From contig NZ_ATAX01000024.1 in NCBI RefSeq assembly GCF_000571935.1, forward strand, positions 124,001-188,000: a stretch of 64,000 bases of DNA, written 5' to 3'. How positions within the stretch are numbered: the first letter of the stretch is position 1; the number at the start of each line of letters is the position of its first letter. Both the position numbers and the translations under genes were made by a program. This DNA comes from Ruminococcus flavefaciens 007c (GTDB taxonomy: Bacteria > Bacillota > Clostridia > Oscillospirales > Ruminococcaceae). Of the stretch, positions 29,198 through 38,117 are shown piece after piece. The notes under the pieces are model-generated. The model made no database searches. It was not told the DNA's origin and worked only from the letters and a program-made list of their open reading frames with translations.

Positions 29198-29890
29198 TCA
29201 CAAGACTTTTTCAGGTATAAATTGTAAATAATCACCTGCAATCAGATGAAAATTAATGTCATCATAGGTGTTTTTTACACATAATTCATGTGCTGAACGC
29301 CCATGTATATGCCCATAATAGCAATTTTTTATTTTATACCGGTACAGTATCTCAAGTATGTCGTAATTGAAATTAGTTGCAAAAATTGGTGGATAATGCA
29401 GGAACACTATTGGTTCCAATTCTTCTTTCAAAGCAGACAGTATAGATGTCTCAAGACGCTGTACTTCTCTTTTCAGAACTTTTTCGTCCTGAGTCTCACC
29501 GGGCATATTGACCCAGCCTCTTGTACCGCATATACCGTAGTTTTCATATCTGAAATGATTATTATGCAGTATTTTTATCGAGAAACACCTTTCTGCTTCA
29601 AGAAAATCCTCCATTTTCCGCATGGTCGACCACCAGTAATCGTGGTTTCCCTTTATGATAATCTTTTTCCCGGGAAGTCCTTCTATAAAACGGAAATCAG
29701 GAGCAGCCTCTGCAAGAGTCATTCCCCATGATATATCCCCGGGAAGTACGATTGTATCATCTTCTTTGACGAGCTCGGTCCAGTTCTTTTCGATCCTCTC
29801 CTGATAGTCTGTCCACCCCGGAAAGATACTCATAGTCTTTTCGGGATCTTCATGACACAGGTGAAGATCAGCGAGTACGAACAGGCTCAT
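29198..29890 (-). CDS. Calcineurin-like metallophosphoesterase
   Basis: The 230-residue protein has the full set of two-metal phosphoesterase motifs: DLHLCHED at the N-terminus, PGDISWG at ~51-57, KGNHDYWW at ~79-86, LHYPP at ~166-170 and YGHIHGRS at ~194-201. It is of the COG1768 type. Its natural substrate is unknown. Candidates are phosphodiesters or nucleotides. It begins 3 bases after the end of thrC, so the two are co-transcribed. Confidence 0.88.
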   Translation of the reverse strand: MSLFVLADLHLCHEDPEKTMSIFPGWTDYQERIEKNWTELVKEDDTIVLPGDISWGMTLAEAAPDFRFIEGLPGKKIIIKGNHDYWWSTMRKMEDFLEAERCFSIKILHNNHFRYENYGICGTRGWVNMPGETQDEKVLKREVQRLETSILSALKEELEPIVFLHYPPIFATNFNYDILEILYRYKIKNCYYGHIHGRSAHELCVKNTYDDINFHLIAGDYLQFIPEKVL

Positions 29891-29893
29891 AGG

Positions 29894-31387
29894 TTATATA
29901 CTCAGTGTTCTGAGCACATATTCCTTCTGTTCAGACTTGTCTATAACGTCATTGAAGCGCTCGGGCTTATTTCTTAATTCAGCAAGAGCAGCAGGAACAG
30001 GTATGTTTGAAAGCTCAGCGATACGGCCGACCTTATCGTACTCGTCAATATCTGAATTTCTACCTTCAAGAGCTTCAAGAACAGCAGCACTGAACTTGTA
30101 AGGACTTGCAGTAGAAGCGATGACTGTCTTTGTATTATCCTTTGTGGTTTCTTTATAATCGTTGTAAACCTTTACAGCAACAGCAGTATGAGTATCGCAG
30201 GTATATGAATACTTCTCATATATAGCGTGTATAGTAGCCTTTGTCTGGCTGTCGTCACAGAAGCCTGCTGCGAATTCTTCCTTGAGTTTTGCCTTTACTT
30301 CAGCGTTTACTTCGTATCGGCCTTCAGAAGCAAGCTTTCCGAACCATTCGCGGATAAGAGCGTCATCTCTGCCTGTCATTATGTAAAGAAGTCTCTCGAG
30401 ATTGCTTGAGATGAGTATGTCCATTGAAGGAGAAACAGTAGCATAGAACTGTCTGTTTCTGTCATAAACACCTGTATTTATAAAGTCTGTAAGAACATTA
30501 TTAATATTTGAAGCACATATAAGCTTATTTACAGGCACTCCCATGTGCTTTGCATAATATGCGGCAAGAATATTACCGAAATTACCTGTTGGAACAACTA
30601 TATTGATCTTTTCGCCCAGTTCGATCTCGCCGTCCTTAACAAGTACGGCATAAGCAGACACATAGTATACGACCTGAGGTACAAGTCTTCCCCAGTTTAT
30701 GGAATTAGCACTTGAGAACATCATGCCTTTGTTGTCAAGGGACTTTTTTACGTCATCATTGGTAAAAATAGCTTTAACACCATTCTGGCAGTCATCAAAG
30801 TTGCCCTTTATAGCGCATACTCCGACATTGGAGCCTTCCTGAGTTTTCATCTGGCGCTTCTGCATAGGACTTACTCCGTCCTCGGGATAGAAAACGAGTA
30901 TTGAAGTACCTTCAACGTCCTTAAAGCCCTCAAGAGCAGCTTTTCCTGTATCTCCCGAAGTTGCTACAAGAATAACGATCTTCTTGTCAAGATTAATCTT
31001 CTTGGCAGAGGTGGTAAGGAAATAAGGAAGTATCTGTAAAGCCATATCCTTGAAAGCACAGGTTGGACCATGCCAGAGCTCAAGCATATATGTTCCGTCG
31101 AAAAGATGAGCGATCTCTGCGATGCTCTCTGTTTCAAAATTTCTGGTACTGTAAGCATTATCAGTACAATAATGTATCTCAGCCTCGGTAAAATCAGTGA
31201 GATACTTTGCAAAAATATAAGCCGCTCTGTCCGCATACTTCATATCTCCGATAGATTTTATCTCATCAAGAGAAAGCTGCGGGATGGTTTCAGGAACAAA
31301 AAGACCGCCTTCAACGGAAATTCCCTGAGTAATAGCCTCAGCGCTGCTTACTTTTACCTCACTGTTTCTTGTGCTGTTATAGAACAT
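29894..31387 (-). CDS. thrC: Threonine synthase
   Basis: The 497-residue PLP enzyme converts O-phosphohomoserine to threonine. The N-terminal fragment YNSTRN..VSSAEAI and the PLP Lys in PTCAFKDMALQ (~105-115), ATSGDTGKAALEGF (phosphate loop) and IVVPTGNFGNILAAYYAK are clear. The length marks it as the long, bacterial/yeast-type enzyme. ATG 31387 is chosen over one 15 bases upstream because AAGGGTG lies before it. It follows yraN by 11 bases in a long minus-strand series. Confidence 0.95.
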   Translation of the reverse strand: MFYNSTRNSEVKVSSAEAITQGISVEGGLFVPETIPQLSLDEIKSIGDMKYADRAAYIFAKYLTDFTEAEIHYCTDNAYSTRNFETESIAEIAHLFDGTYMLELWHGPTCAFKDMALQILPYFLTTSAKKINLDKKIVILVATSGDTGKAALEGFKDVEGTSILVFYPEDGVSPMQKRQMKTQEGSNVGVCAIKGNFDDCQNGVKAIFTNDDVKKSLDNKGMMFSSANSINWGRLVPQVVYYVSAYAVLVKDGEIELGEKINIVVPTGNFGNILAAYYAKHMGVPVNKLICASNINNVLTDFINTGVYDRNRQFYATVSPSMDILISSNLERLLYIMTGRDDALIREWFGKLASEGRYEVNAEVKAKLKEEFAAGFCDDSQTKATIHAIYEKYSYTCDTHTAVAVKVYNDYKETTKDNTKTVIASTASPYKFSAAVLEALEGRNSDIDEYDKVGRIAELSNIPVPAALAELRNKPERFNDVIDKSEQKEYVLRTLSI

Positions 31388-31398
31388 AATATCACCCT

Positions 31399-31776
31399 TC
31401 AAAATATGAAATTGTAGCCTGTGGTATCATAGGCATTTATAATATAATCAATGCTGAGCACCCTTCCTCGGTCGATGATGACTTGTGCGACATCAAATCT
31501 GGGTTGCAACAAATTGGGATGCTTACAACAATAATCTGCGGCTGTTTTGATAACCAGACCGCGTTTTCGCTTGTTGACAGCTTCAAAGCCCGATACCATA
31601 CTGTCCGGTTTGCGTGCCTTGACTTCAACAAAGGCGATATATTCGCTGTTTTCGGCGATTATATCGATCTCGCCGCCTTTTATACGGTAATTCCTTGCGG
31701 CGATAGTATATCCATGCCCGACAAGATATGCACATACGCTGTCTTCGCCGAGCTTTCCTATTTCGCTGTTAGTCAT
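31399..31776 (-). CDS. yraN: YraN family (UPF0102) nuclease-fold protein
   Basis: The 125-residue protein has the restriction-endonuclease-like core GEIDIIAENSEYIAFVEVKARK at ~35-55 (in two parts: GEIDIIA and FVEVKAR), and opens with GKLGEDSVCAYL. The acidic residues and the E-x-K match a metal-dependent nuclease site, though the biological role of the family is not firmly established. It overlaps rnhB by 4 bases, the usual neighbour in Firmicutes. Confidence 0.92.
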   Translation of the reverse strand: MTNSEIGKLGEDSVCAYLVGHGYTIAARNYRIKGGEIDIIAENSEYIAFVEVKARKPDSMVSGFEAVNKRKRGLVIKTAADYCCKHPNLLQPRFDVAQVIIDRGRVLSIDYIINAYDTTGYNFIF

Positions 31777-32387
31777 ATGATATTTTTCAGAAATGTTCTG
31801 CGATGGACATCAGAAATGCCGAATTCTGCAATTCTTTCATAATGCAGCTTTGTACCATAGCCCTTGTGCTGGCTGAAGCAGTACTGAGGATATTTCTCGT
31901 CAAGTCCACGCATATACCTGTCTCTGGACACTTTAGCAAGTACAGATGCAGCTGCGATCGAAGCTGAAACAGCATCACCGTGTATAACAAATCGGCTTTC
32001 ACACTCGAGCTCCGGCAGTTTGTTGCCGTCAATTAGTGCAAGATCAGGCTTTAAGCCAAGTCCTGCCACAGCTCTTTTCATGGCTGTCATTGTAGCCTGA
32101 AGAATATTTAGCCTGTCGATCTCCTCGACACTGGCAGTTGCAACACAGTAAGCCTCTGCTTTTTCTATAATCTCATCATAAAGAAGTTCACGGTGCTTTT
32201 CTGATATTTTCTTGCTGTCATTGAGATAATTTATCAGAACCCCGTCCTTCAGAATTACAGCAGCAGCATAAACATCACCTGCAAGAGGTCCGCGTCCTGC
32301 TTCATCGACTCCGCATATTACAGGATACTGTCTGCGAAGCTCTTCATCATAATCAAAAAGCTCTTTATGAAGTATTATCCTTGCCAT
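31773..32387 (-). CDS. rnhB: Ribonuclease HII
   Basis: The 204-residue enzyme removes RNA from RNA/DNA hybrids and single ribonucleotides from DNA. The family signature VDEAGRGPLAGDVYAAAVIL is at residues ~27-46, with the DEAGRG acidic residues and ALIDGNKLP later. SASIAAASVLAKVSRDR is the typical C-terminal catalytic segment. The start overlaps the rbgA stop codon. Length is normal. Confidence 0.95.
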   Translation of the reverse strand: MARIILHKELFDYDEELRRQYPVICGVDEAGRGPLAGDVYAAAVILKDGVLINYLNDSKKISEKHRELLYDEIIEKAEAYCVATASVEEIDRLNILQATMTAMKRAVAGLGLKPDLALIDGNKLPELECESRFVIHGDAVSASIAAASVLAKVSRDRYMRGLDEKYPQYCFSQHKGYGTKLHYERIAEFGISDVHRRTFLKNII

Positions 32388-33268
32388 TACAGCTCCTTTT
32401 CGGGCGGATTTTCCAAAGAGATCCTACCGAGCTTACCGCCCCTGAACTCATCGATAACGGTAATTGCAGCTCTTTCGGTATTGATCTCGCCGCCTGATAT
32501 GACCATTCCGCGTTTTTTTCCGACGTTTTCGAGAAGATCAAGCCCGGTTTCATTATCAGAAATGTCTATATTATATCTTTCAATAATGGATTCGGGATAA
32601 TTTTCCGCAAGATAAGAAAGAAGCTTCATAGCCAGAGTTTCTATATCAAGAATATCATCGCTTATAGCGCCTGTAAATGCCAGTCTTATAGCAACATCCT
32701 GATCTTCAAATTTAGGCCAGAGTACTCCCGGCATATCCAGAAGCTCTGTATTATCATCCAGCTTTACCCATTGTTTTGTACGGGTAACTCCCGGCCTGTC
32801 CTCGACCTTGGCACGCTTAGAGCCAGCTAACTTATTTATAATAGACGATTTTCCGACATTTGGTATACCGACTATCATAAGTCTGACAGCAGCACCTGTC
32901 ATGCCGTTTCTTGCCCTTTTATCCATAAGTTCTTTCAGCACGCTTTTTTTTATGACAGGAAGTATTGATTTAAGTCCTTTTCCTGACTTGCAGTCTACAG
33001 CAATTGCTTCGCTGCCCTCAGATCTGAAATAATTGATCCAGCGCTGAGTTGTTTTATCATCTGCAAGATCACTTTTGTTAAGAATAACAAGTCTTGGCTT
33101 ATTCTTTGTCAGGTGATCCATTTCGGGATTACGGCTGCTCAGAGGCGAGCGTGCATCAACGATCTCAACAACTGCATCAACAAGAGAAAGATTAGAAGCA
33201 ATAAGCCTCCTTGTTTTTGCCATATGTCCAGGAAACCACTGGATCTGTTTCATATCGGTGTTATCCAC
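32387..33268 (-). CDS. rbgA: Ribosome biogenesis GTPase YlqF (RbgA)
   Basis: The 293-residue circularly permuted GTPase helps assemble the large ribosomal subunit. The G4 motif LNKSD precedes G1 GIPNVGKSSIINKL and G3 DMPGVL, the hallmark order of the YlqF/YawG family. The N-terminal IQWFPGHMAKTRR is conserved. GTG 33268 is chosen as start because GGAGG lies five bases before it. The downstream ATG (33253) lacks a well-spaced site. It lies between lepB and rnhB, as in Bacillus. Confidence 0.92.
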   Translation of the reverse strand: MDNTDMKQIQWFPGHMAKTRRLIASNLSLVDAVVEIVDARSPLSSRNPEMDHLTKNKPRLVILNKSDLADDKTTQRWINYFRSEGSEAIAVDCKSGKGLKSILPVIKKSVLKELMDKRARNGMTGAAVRLMIVGIPNVGKSSIINKLAGSKRAKVEDRPGVTRTKQWVKLDDNTELLDMPGVLWPKFEDQDVAIRLAFTGAISDDILDIETLAMKLLSYLAENYPESIIERYNIDISDNETGLDLLENVGKKRGMVISGGEINTERAAITVIDEFRGGKLGRISLENPPEKEL

Positions 33269-33321
33269 ACTAACCTCCCGCAACTTTTATGTATTTATGC
33301 CTGAAATAGCATTCATTGATC

Positions 33322-34080
33322 TCAGAATAAAAGGATCTTAAAATCCTTTATAGGTGAATATCTGAGAACTGCCTTTCCGTATATCTGCTCCTTCTTGATA
33401 AGACCTACCTCAGGGAAACGGCTGTCAGCAGAACCTCTTCTGTTATCACCCATTACAAAATAATAACCTTCAGGAACAGTTATGGGGAAATTGAAAGCTC
33501 CGCCGGTGCTGTTTACTGTTTCTTTAATGTAAGGCTCGTCAAGAACCTTTCCGTCGACGATGACCTGTTCTTTTTCGGCATCGATGTCAAGTGTCTGTCC
33601 AGGCTCGGCAATGACACGCTTTATGATACACTCTTTAAGATCTGAGCCGGTTATGTCTTTGTCAATGACGTTTCCGCTCTGATCAAGAAGATATGCCATA
33701 TCATTGTTGATAACAATAATATCACCGTAATGCGGCCCTGTGTAAACAGTTGTCATAAAAATCCTGTTGCCGTTAACGAGTGTATCGTTCATAGAGCCTC
33801 CTACTACATTAACAGGATGTAGCAGATATGTAAATATCATTACAATGACAAATACAGCTAAAAGAGTGGACTCGATTATTTCAAGAATATCATCGACTAT
33901 CTTGCTTTCCTTTTTTTCAGCTTCTTCGTCCTGCTCTTTTACAGTCTCTTCATCGTCATCGTCAAGCGATTCAGCGATCTCCTCAGCTGTTTCAGCTGTC
34001 TCTTCGACAGTTTCCTCAACTGCATCGGCAATTTCTTCTATTTCATTATTTTCTGTTTTATCTTTTGTTATATCAGCCAT
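33322..34080 (-). CDS. lepB: Signal peptidase I with acidic cytoplasmic N-terminus
   Basis: The 252-residue type I signal peptidase cleaves leader peptides of secreted proteins at the outer membrane face. A single membrane helix spans ~70-88. The catalytic Ser96 is in VVGGSMNDTL and Lys154 in IIKRVIAEPG. The box GDNRRGSADSR is near the C-terminus. The first ~60 residues are unusually rich in Glu and Asp and probably disordered in the cytoplasm. It lies downstream of rplS and upstream of rbgA, the order seen in Bacillus-like genomes. Confidence 0.93.
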   Translation of the reverse strand: MADITKDKTENNEIEEIADAVEETVEETAETAEEIAESLDDDDEETVKEQDEEAEKKESKIVDDILEIIESTLLAVFVIVMIFTYLLHPVNVVGGSMNDTLVNGNRIFMTTVYTGPHYGDIIVINNDMAYLLDQSGNVIDKDITGSDLKECIIKRVIAEPGQTLDIDAEKEQVIVDGKVLDEPYIKETVNSTGGAFNFPITVPEGYYFVMGDNRRGSADSRFPEVGLIKKEQIYGKAVLRYSPIKDFKILLF

Positions 34081-34115
34081 AATTGCTGCCTCCAGACTTA
34101 ATAATTATCAAAATG

Positions 34116-34180
34116 TAGCAAAAAAGGGACTTTAAGTCCCTTAAGGAAAGAAGATGAGTCAGCCGATATATTTCGGCTGA
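34116..34180 (-). terminator. rplS terminator with upstream hairpin
   Basis: AAGGGACT / AGTCCCTT with a 3-nt loop (34124-34142) is followed on the minus strand by TTTTTT, which gives a clear intrinsic terminator. A second hairpin, TCAGCCGA / TCGGCTGA, lies just before it at 34159-34180. Confidence 0.82.
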
Positions 34181-34197
34181 ACTCAGTCTGCAACCTG

Positions 34198-34542
34198 TTA
34201 GCGGATCTGTTCCTTAACCTTAGCAGCCTTACCAACTCTGTCTCTGAGGTAGTAGAGCTTAGCTCTGCGAACCTTACCGCATCTTACAACCTCTACCTTG
34301 TCAACAACAGGAGAGTGAAGCGGGAATACTCTTTCGATACCGCAACCGTGTGCAACACGTCTTACAGTGAAAGTCTCGTTGATTCCGCCGTGCTTCTTTG
34401 CAATTACAGTACCCTCAAAGATCTGGATACGGCTCTTGTCGCCTTCCTTGATCTGAACGTGAACCTTTACGGTATCACCTACGTTGAACTGCGGAACATT
34501 TTCCTTCATGCTTGAATCGCTGATTAACTTAAGTGCATCCAT
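34198..34542 (-). CDS. rplS: Large ribosomal subunit protein L19 (bL19)
   Basis: The 114-residue protein has the L19 core: [54 protein letters not shown] and [18 protein letters not shown]. It sits at the subunit interface. AGGAGG precedes the start. rpsP, rimM and trmD, its frequent partners, are not adjacent. It has its own promoter and a ~210-nt leader. Confidence 0.97.
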   Translation of the reverse strand: MDALKLISDSSMKENVPQFNVGDTVKVHVQIKEGDKSRIQIFEGTVIAKKHGGINETFTVRRVAHGCGIERVFPLHSPVVDKVEVVRCGKVRRAKLYYLRDRVGKAAKVKEQIR

Positions 34543-34785
34543 TTTATTTTCCTCCTAAAATTTCCGAACATTCATACCTGTTCCGCCATAAGCCGTTCAG
34601 CATTCGGCAAATGCAGAAAATACTAAATAATCGCGCATATACAGCGCAAGGGCTCAAATAATGAGCATCAGGCAGCGGACTATCCGATTTAATGTCTTTC
34701 GGCATTAACTCTCATCCGGGCATAAAAATACCCGAACGGATTTCAAATGCTTTTATATCATACCATACTTTAAAGGAAATTGCAA
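34543..34785 (-). promoter_or_regulatory. rplS promoter and long structured leader
   Basis: On the minus strand, TTGCAA (34780-34785), 17 bp and TATGAT (34757-34762) are the promoter. The ~210-nt leader has several hairpins, for example CGTTCGGGTA / TGCCCGGATG-type pairing near 34713-34742 and GCCGAA / TTCGGC elements near 34590-34700. Ribosomal protein L19 leaders are known in Firmicutes (Rfam L19_leader). This is a candidate by position, not by verified consensus. Confidence 0.6.
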
Positions 34786-34816
34786 GAGTTTTTTTCAAAA
34801 AAATAGAAAATTATTT

Positions 34817-35608
34817 TTATTTTTTTGAAAGAACTACTATCGAAGCACTGTGCAATACCTCAAATTTCTCCGGAGCAAGCTTTTCAAGGAGCTCCAGATG
34901 CTCTTTTTCCCACTTTGCGATCTCGTCCTGACTAAGTGAAGCGCCTATTCCTCGGCAGGCTTTCATACGTCCGTTCCATGTTTCACGTGTGAACGGAACC
35001 ATTAAATCGAACTCCTCATGTTCCGTCATATAAAAATAATCGTAGGTCTTTTCAGATATGTAAGCCTGCTGACGCTTATATCCCCCACCGGTCCACTGGG
35101 GACTGTATTTCAATACAAGTTCCTCGCTTTTTCCAGCTATCTCATCTTCATCGGGAAGCCAGCCCATAAAAAGTACAACGAGCCTGCCATTTGGCTTGAG
35201 CAGTCTGTAGAGCTTTGGTATGACAGTCTTAGGATCAAAGTACCAGAAACACTGACAGGCAGTTATAACATCGAATGTCTCGTCAGGAAAATCAAGATCT
35301 TCCGCTGAACTTACGATATACTCGATATTCATGCCGCTTTCCGCAGAAAGACGTCTTGCCTGTTCTATCTGTCCTTCCGAAATATCCGTTCCGATCCATT
35401 CTGCACCGTATCTGTACATATTTCTCGGCAGTACACCTGTACCTGTTCCAAGGTCAAGAACCTTCTGACCTTCAATACAAAGACCTCTGTTTGCAATTTT
35501 ATCATAGAATACAGGCGGATATATGTCTCTGAATCTTGCATAATCTGAGGAAGTACGTCCCCAGTCAAAAGCCTTTCCGCCGTCTATATTCTTATTGATT
35601 ATCTCCAT
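34817..35608 (-). CDS. Class I SAM-dependent methyltransferase
   Basis: The 263-residue protein has a Rossmann-type methyltransferase domain: motif I VLDLGTGTGVLPR at ~50-62, acidic motif II WIGTDIS, motif III SSAEDLDFPDETFDVI and LLKPNGRLVVLFM. It is of the UbiE/Methyltransf_11 kind. The aromatic-rich C-terminal part (FWYFDP, YDYFYMTEHEEFD) may shape the acceptor site. The acceptor is unknown. It lies 6 bases after the TIGR03936 gene and ends near the rplS promoter region. Confidence 0.85.
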   Translation of the reverse strand: MEIINKNIDGGKAFDWGRTSSDYARFRDIYPPVFYDKIANRGLCIEGQKVLDLGTGTGVLPRNMYRYGAEWIGTDISEGQIEQARRLSAESGMNIEYIVSSAEDLDFPDETFDVITACQCFWYFDPKTVIPKLYRLLKPNGRLVVLFMGWLPDEDEIAGKSEELVLKYSPQWTGGGYKRQQAYISEKTYDYFYMTEHEEFDLMVPFTRETWNGRMKACRGIGASLSQDEIAKWEKEHLELLEKLAPEKFEVLHSASIVVLSKK

Positions 35609-35614
35609 ATCGTA

Positions 35615-36277
35615 TCACCTGAAAATCGAATTATCCTCGCATAGAATTGCTCTGCGCACAAATCTTTCGGCCTCGAACATACCGGAACCATTTTTTTTCA
35701 GCGCATCGCAGAAAAGCGTAGGATTGTAATTAGTCAGTGTTCCTGCCGGCAGTCTCATAACAATATCAACGGAATTACCGGATCTTGTACATGATATTAT
35801 CTCCATATCCGGCTTTATATCAACAGTCTTGATGCCTTTTTTGGTCTTCTTATCAATAAGTATTTCGGGAGCAGCGATCAAAGCTTCAACTTCACTGAGT
35901 AATTCATCCGGAGAATCTGCGGAAAGTGAGAAGCTGTACTCTGCTTTGGCAATAGCCGTTATTTTCTGCACCTGTTCTGCAACAGATATTATCCCCATTC
36001 CTTCGGGCATGACTGCATTTAGTCTGTCTCGTATCTCTTCCATGGACATATTATCGTCTGTAATGTTAAAATCCAGTATCTCACATTCGCTCTCAAAGCC
36101 TAATGACAAGGCGAGAGCAAATGAATAATAAGGATGCGGATTAAAGCCTTCCGTATACCATATCGGAAGCCCCGAACGCCTGAATGTTCTCAGCATACAG
36201 CGGTTTAGATCGAGATGAGATATGTACTTTGCACGGCCTGTTTTCTTAAAAGTTGCTCTGACTCTCAGCAAAAACAT
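35615..36277 (-). CDS. TIGR03936 family (DUF2344) radical SAM-associated protein
   Basis: The 220-residue protein opens with LRVRATFKKTGRAKYISHLDLNRCMLRTFRRSGLPIWYTEGFNPHP-type family sequence (read in parts: YISHLDL, RRSGLP, FNPHPYYSFALAL). Proteins of this family accompany or are fused to a TIGR03960 radical SAM enzyme. Their joint function is not established, although the neighbourhood with rplU/rng in many genomes suggests RNA or ribosome work. It overlaps the TIGR03960 gene by 13 bases, so translation is coupled. Confidence 0.88.
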   Translation of the reverse strand: MFLLRVRATFKKTGRAKYISHLDLNRCMLRTFRRSGLPIWYTEGFNPHPYYSFALALSLGFESECEILDFNITDDNMSMEEIRDRLNAVMPEGMGIISVAEQVQKITAIAKAEYSFSLSADSPDELLSEVEALIAAPEILIDKKTKKGIKTVDIKPDMEIISCTRSGNSVDIVMRLPAGTLTNYNPTLFCDALKKNGSGMFEAERFVRRAILCEDNSIFR

Positions 36278-38106
36278 TCCCTCCCAACTTTTTTATTAAC
36301 ACCACAGCCCGAGCATCTGAGACGACAATTCGGCGTAGTTTTTGACTGATGAGCGGTCTTGTTTTCCCTTATAAGGAATTCCTTTGACACAAGATAATCA
36401 AGATGATCCCATGGCAGCACCTCATCGTAATCAAAACGACGGTTAGCGTAAAATGACGTATCTATACCGCATTCTTTAAAAGCTTCAAGCCACTTGTCAA
36501 AGTGGAAATGCTCTTCCCAGCTGTCGAATTTACAGCCCTTCTTCCATGCAGTATATACAGCCTTGCAAAGCCTTCTGTCGCCCTTTGCAAGAATGACCTC
36601 AAGAAGGCTGACATCAGGATTATGATAGCTGACCTTGATCTTTTTGGTCTTTACTGAGTCAAGCAGTAGTTTCTGCTTGTGTTCGATCATTTCTCTTGTA
36701 TCCTGTGGTTCGAACTGGAAAGGCGTAAATGGCTTTGGAACGAAGGTAGCACAGCTTATGGAGATCTGTACTCCCCTGCCCTTCGGACGGTTCTCAATAC
36801 TGTAATAAAGATCGATAATACGCTCGGCAAGCTCCGCAATACCGACAATATCTTCATCTGTCTCAGTCGGGAGACCCATCATAAAATAAAGCTTTACGGA
36901 TGAATATCCACCCTCAAAAGCAATCTTGCAGGTGTTCATTATCTCTTCTTCGCTGACATTCTTGTTAATGACATCACGAAGTCTCTGCGTACCGCCTTCA
37001 GCTGCAAATGTCAGTCCGCTTTTACGTACTTTTTTTATCTTTTCAAGCAGGGATTCCGAAAAATTATCAACTCTAAGAGACGGTAAAGAGAGGTTTATAC
37101 GCTCTTTAACGGTATAATCAAGCAGTTTTGTAAGCATAGGATCTATTTCGGAATGGTCACTGGTACTGAGTGATGCAAGCGAAACTTCATCATATCCAGT
37201 GTTTTCACACAGGCATTTCGCCTCTTTGCATATTGTATCGGTATGCTTTTCGCGAAAAGGTCTGTAAATAAAGCCCGCCTGACAAAAACGGCAGCCTCTT
37301 ATACAGCCTCGCAGCACTTCAACAGAAACTCTGTCCTGAACTATTTCCGTAAAAGGTACAACAAAATTATCAGGATAGTAGACCTTATCAAGATCCCTTA
37401 TTATCCTTTTTTGTATGATATCGGGAGCACCCTCGGCAGCTTCAACATGATCGATTGTTCTGTCAGACTTATACACAAAATTATAAAACTTAGGAACGTA
37501 TACTCCCTCGATACGGGCAGCCTTGCGCAGAAAATCATCTTTTGAAGCACCGCTCTTTTTCAATTCAGCATAAAGATCCATAAGCTCAAGATTTACTTCT
37601 TCACCTTCACCGAGGATAAATATGTCAAAAAAGTCCGCAAGAGGCTCGGGATTGCACACACAAGGACCTCCCGCAACTACGATCTGCCTGAGCTCCTGAG
37701 ATCTTTCTTTTGCCAGGATCGGTATTCCTGCAAGATCAAGCATATTCAGAACGTTTGTATACGAAAGTTCATATTGCATGGTAAAGCCGATAAAGTCGAA
37801 CTCACTGACGGGATCAAGGCTTTCAAGTGCATAAAGCGGTATACCGTTTTCGCGCATTATTTTTTCAAAATCCTCACCCGGAGCAAAGCAGCGCTCACAC
37901 CAGTAATTCTCCCTTTCATTTGTCAGAGAATATAGAATTTTCATTCCCAGATGAGACATTCCTATATCATATGTATCGGGAAAACAAAAAGCGAAACGAA
38001 CATCTATCTTGGATTTGTCTTTTATAACACTTCCTACTTCGCCGCCTATATATCTTGATGGTTTCTGAACTTCAAGAAGGTGTTTTTCTATGAGATTTTT
38101 AAGCAT
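36265..38106 (-). CDS. TIGR03960 family B12-binding-like radical SAM protein
   Basis: The 613-residue protein has an N-terminal B12-binding-like fold (~25-170, with FCFPDTYDIGMSHLG and VAGGPCVCNPEPLADFFD) and a radical SAM core with the cluster motif in RGCIRGCRFCQAGF at ~255-268. The C-terminus ends in CSGCGVNKK and CFC cysteines. ATG 38106 is chosen because an ATG 15 bases upstream has no ribosome site while GGAGG precedes this one. It pairs with the overlapping TIGR03936 gene. The reaction is unknown. Confidence 0.9.
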   Translation of the reverse strand: MLKNLIEKHLLEVQKPSRYIGGEVGSVIKDKSKIDVRFAFCFPDTYDIGMSHLGMKILYSLTNERENYWCERCFAPGEDFEKIMRENGIPLYALESLDPVSEFDFIGFTMQYELSYTNVLNMLDLAGIPILAKERSQELRQIVVAGGPCVCNPEPLADFFDIFILGEGEEVNLELMDLYAELKKSGASKDDFLRKAARIEGVYVPKFYNFVYKSDRTIDHVEAAEGAPDIIQKRIIRDLDKVYYPDNFVVPFTEIVQDRVSVEVLRGCIRGCRFCQAGFIYRPFREKHTDTICKEAKCLCENTGYDEVSLASLSTSDHSEIDPMLTKLLDYTVKERINLSLPSLRVDNFSESLLEKIKKVRKSGLTFAAEGGTQRLRDVINKNVSEEEIMNTCKIAFEGGYSSVKLYFMMGLPTETDEDIVGIAELAERIIDLYYSIENRPKGRGVQISISCATFVPKPFTPFQFEPQDTREMIEHKQKLLLDSVKTKKIKVSYHNPDVSLLEVILAKGDRRLCKAVYTAWKKGCKFDSWEEHFHFDKWLEAFKECGIDTSFYANRRFDYDEVLPWDHLDYLVSKEFLIRENKTAHQSKTTPNCRLRCSGCGVNKKVGRECFC

Positions 38107-38117
38107 AAATCCTCCGA

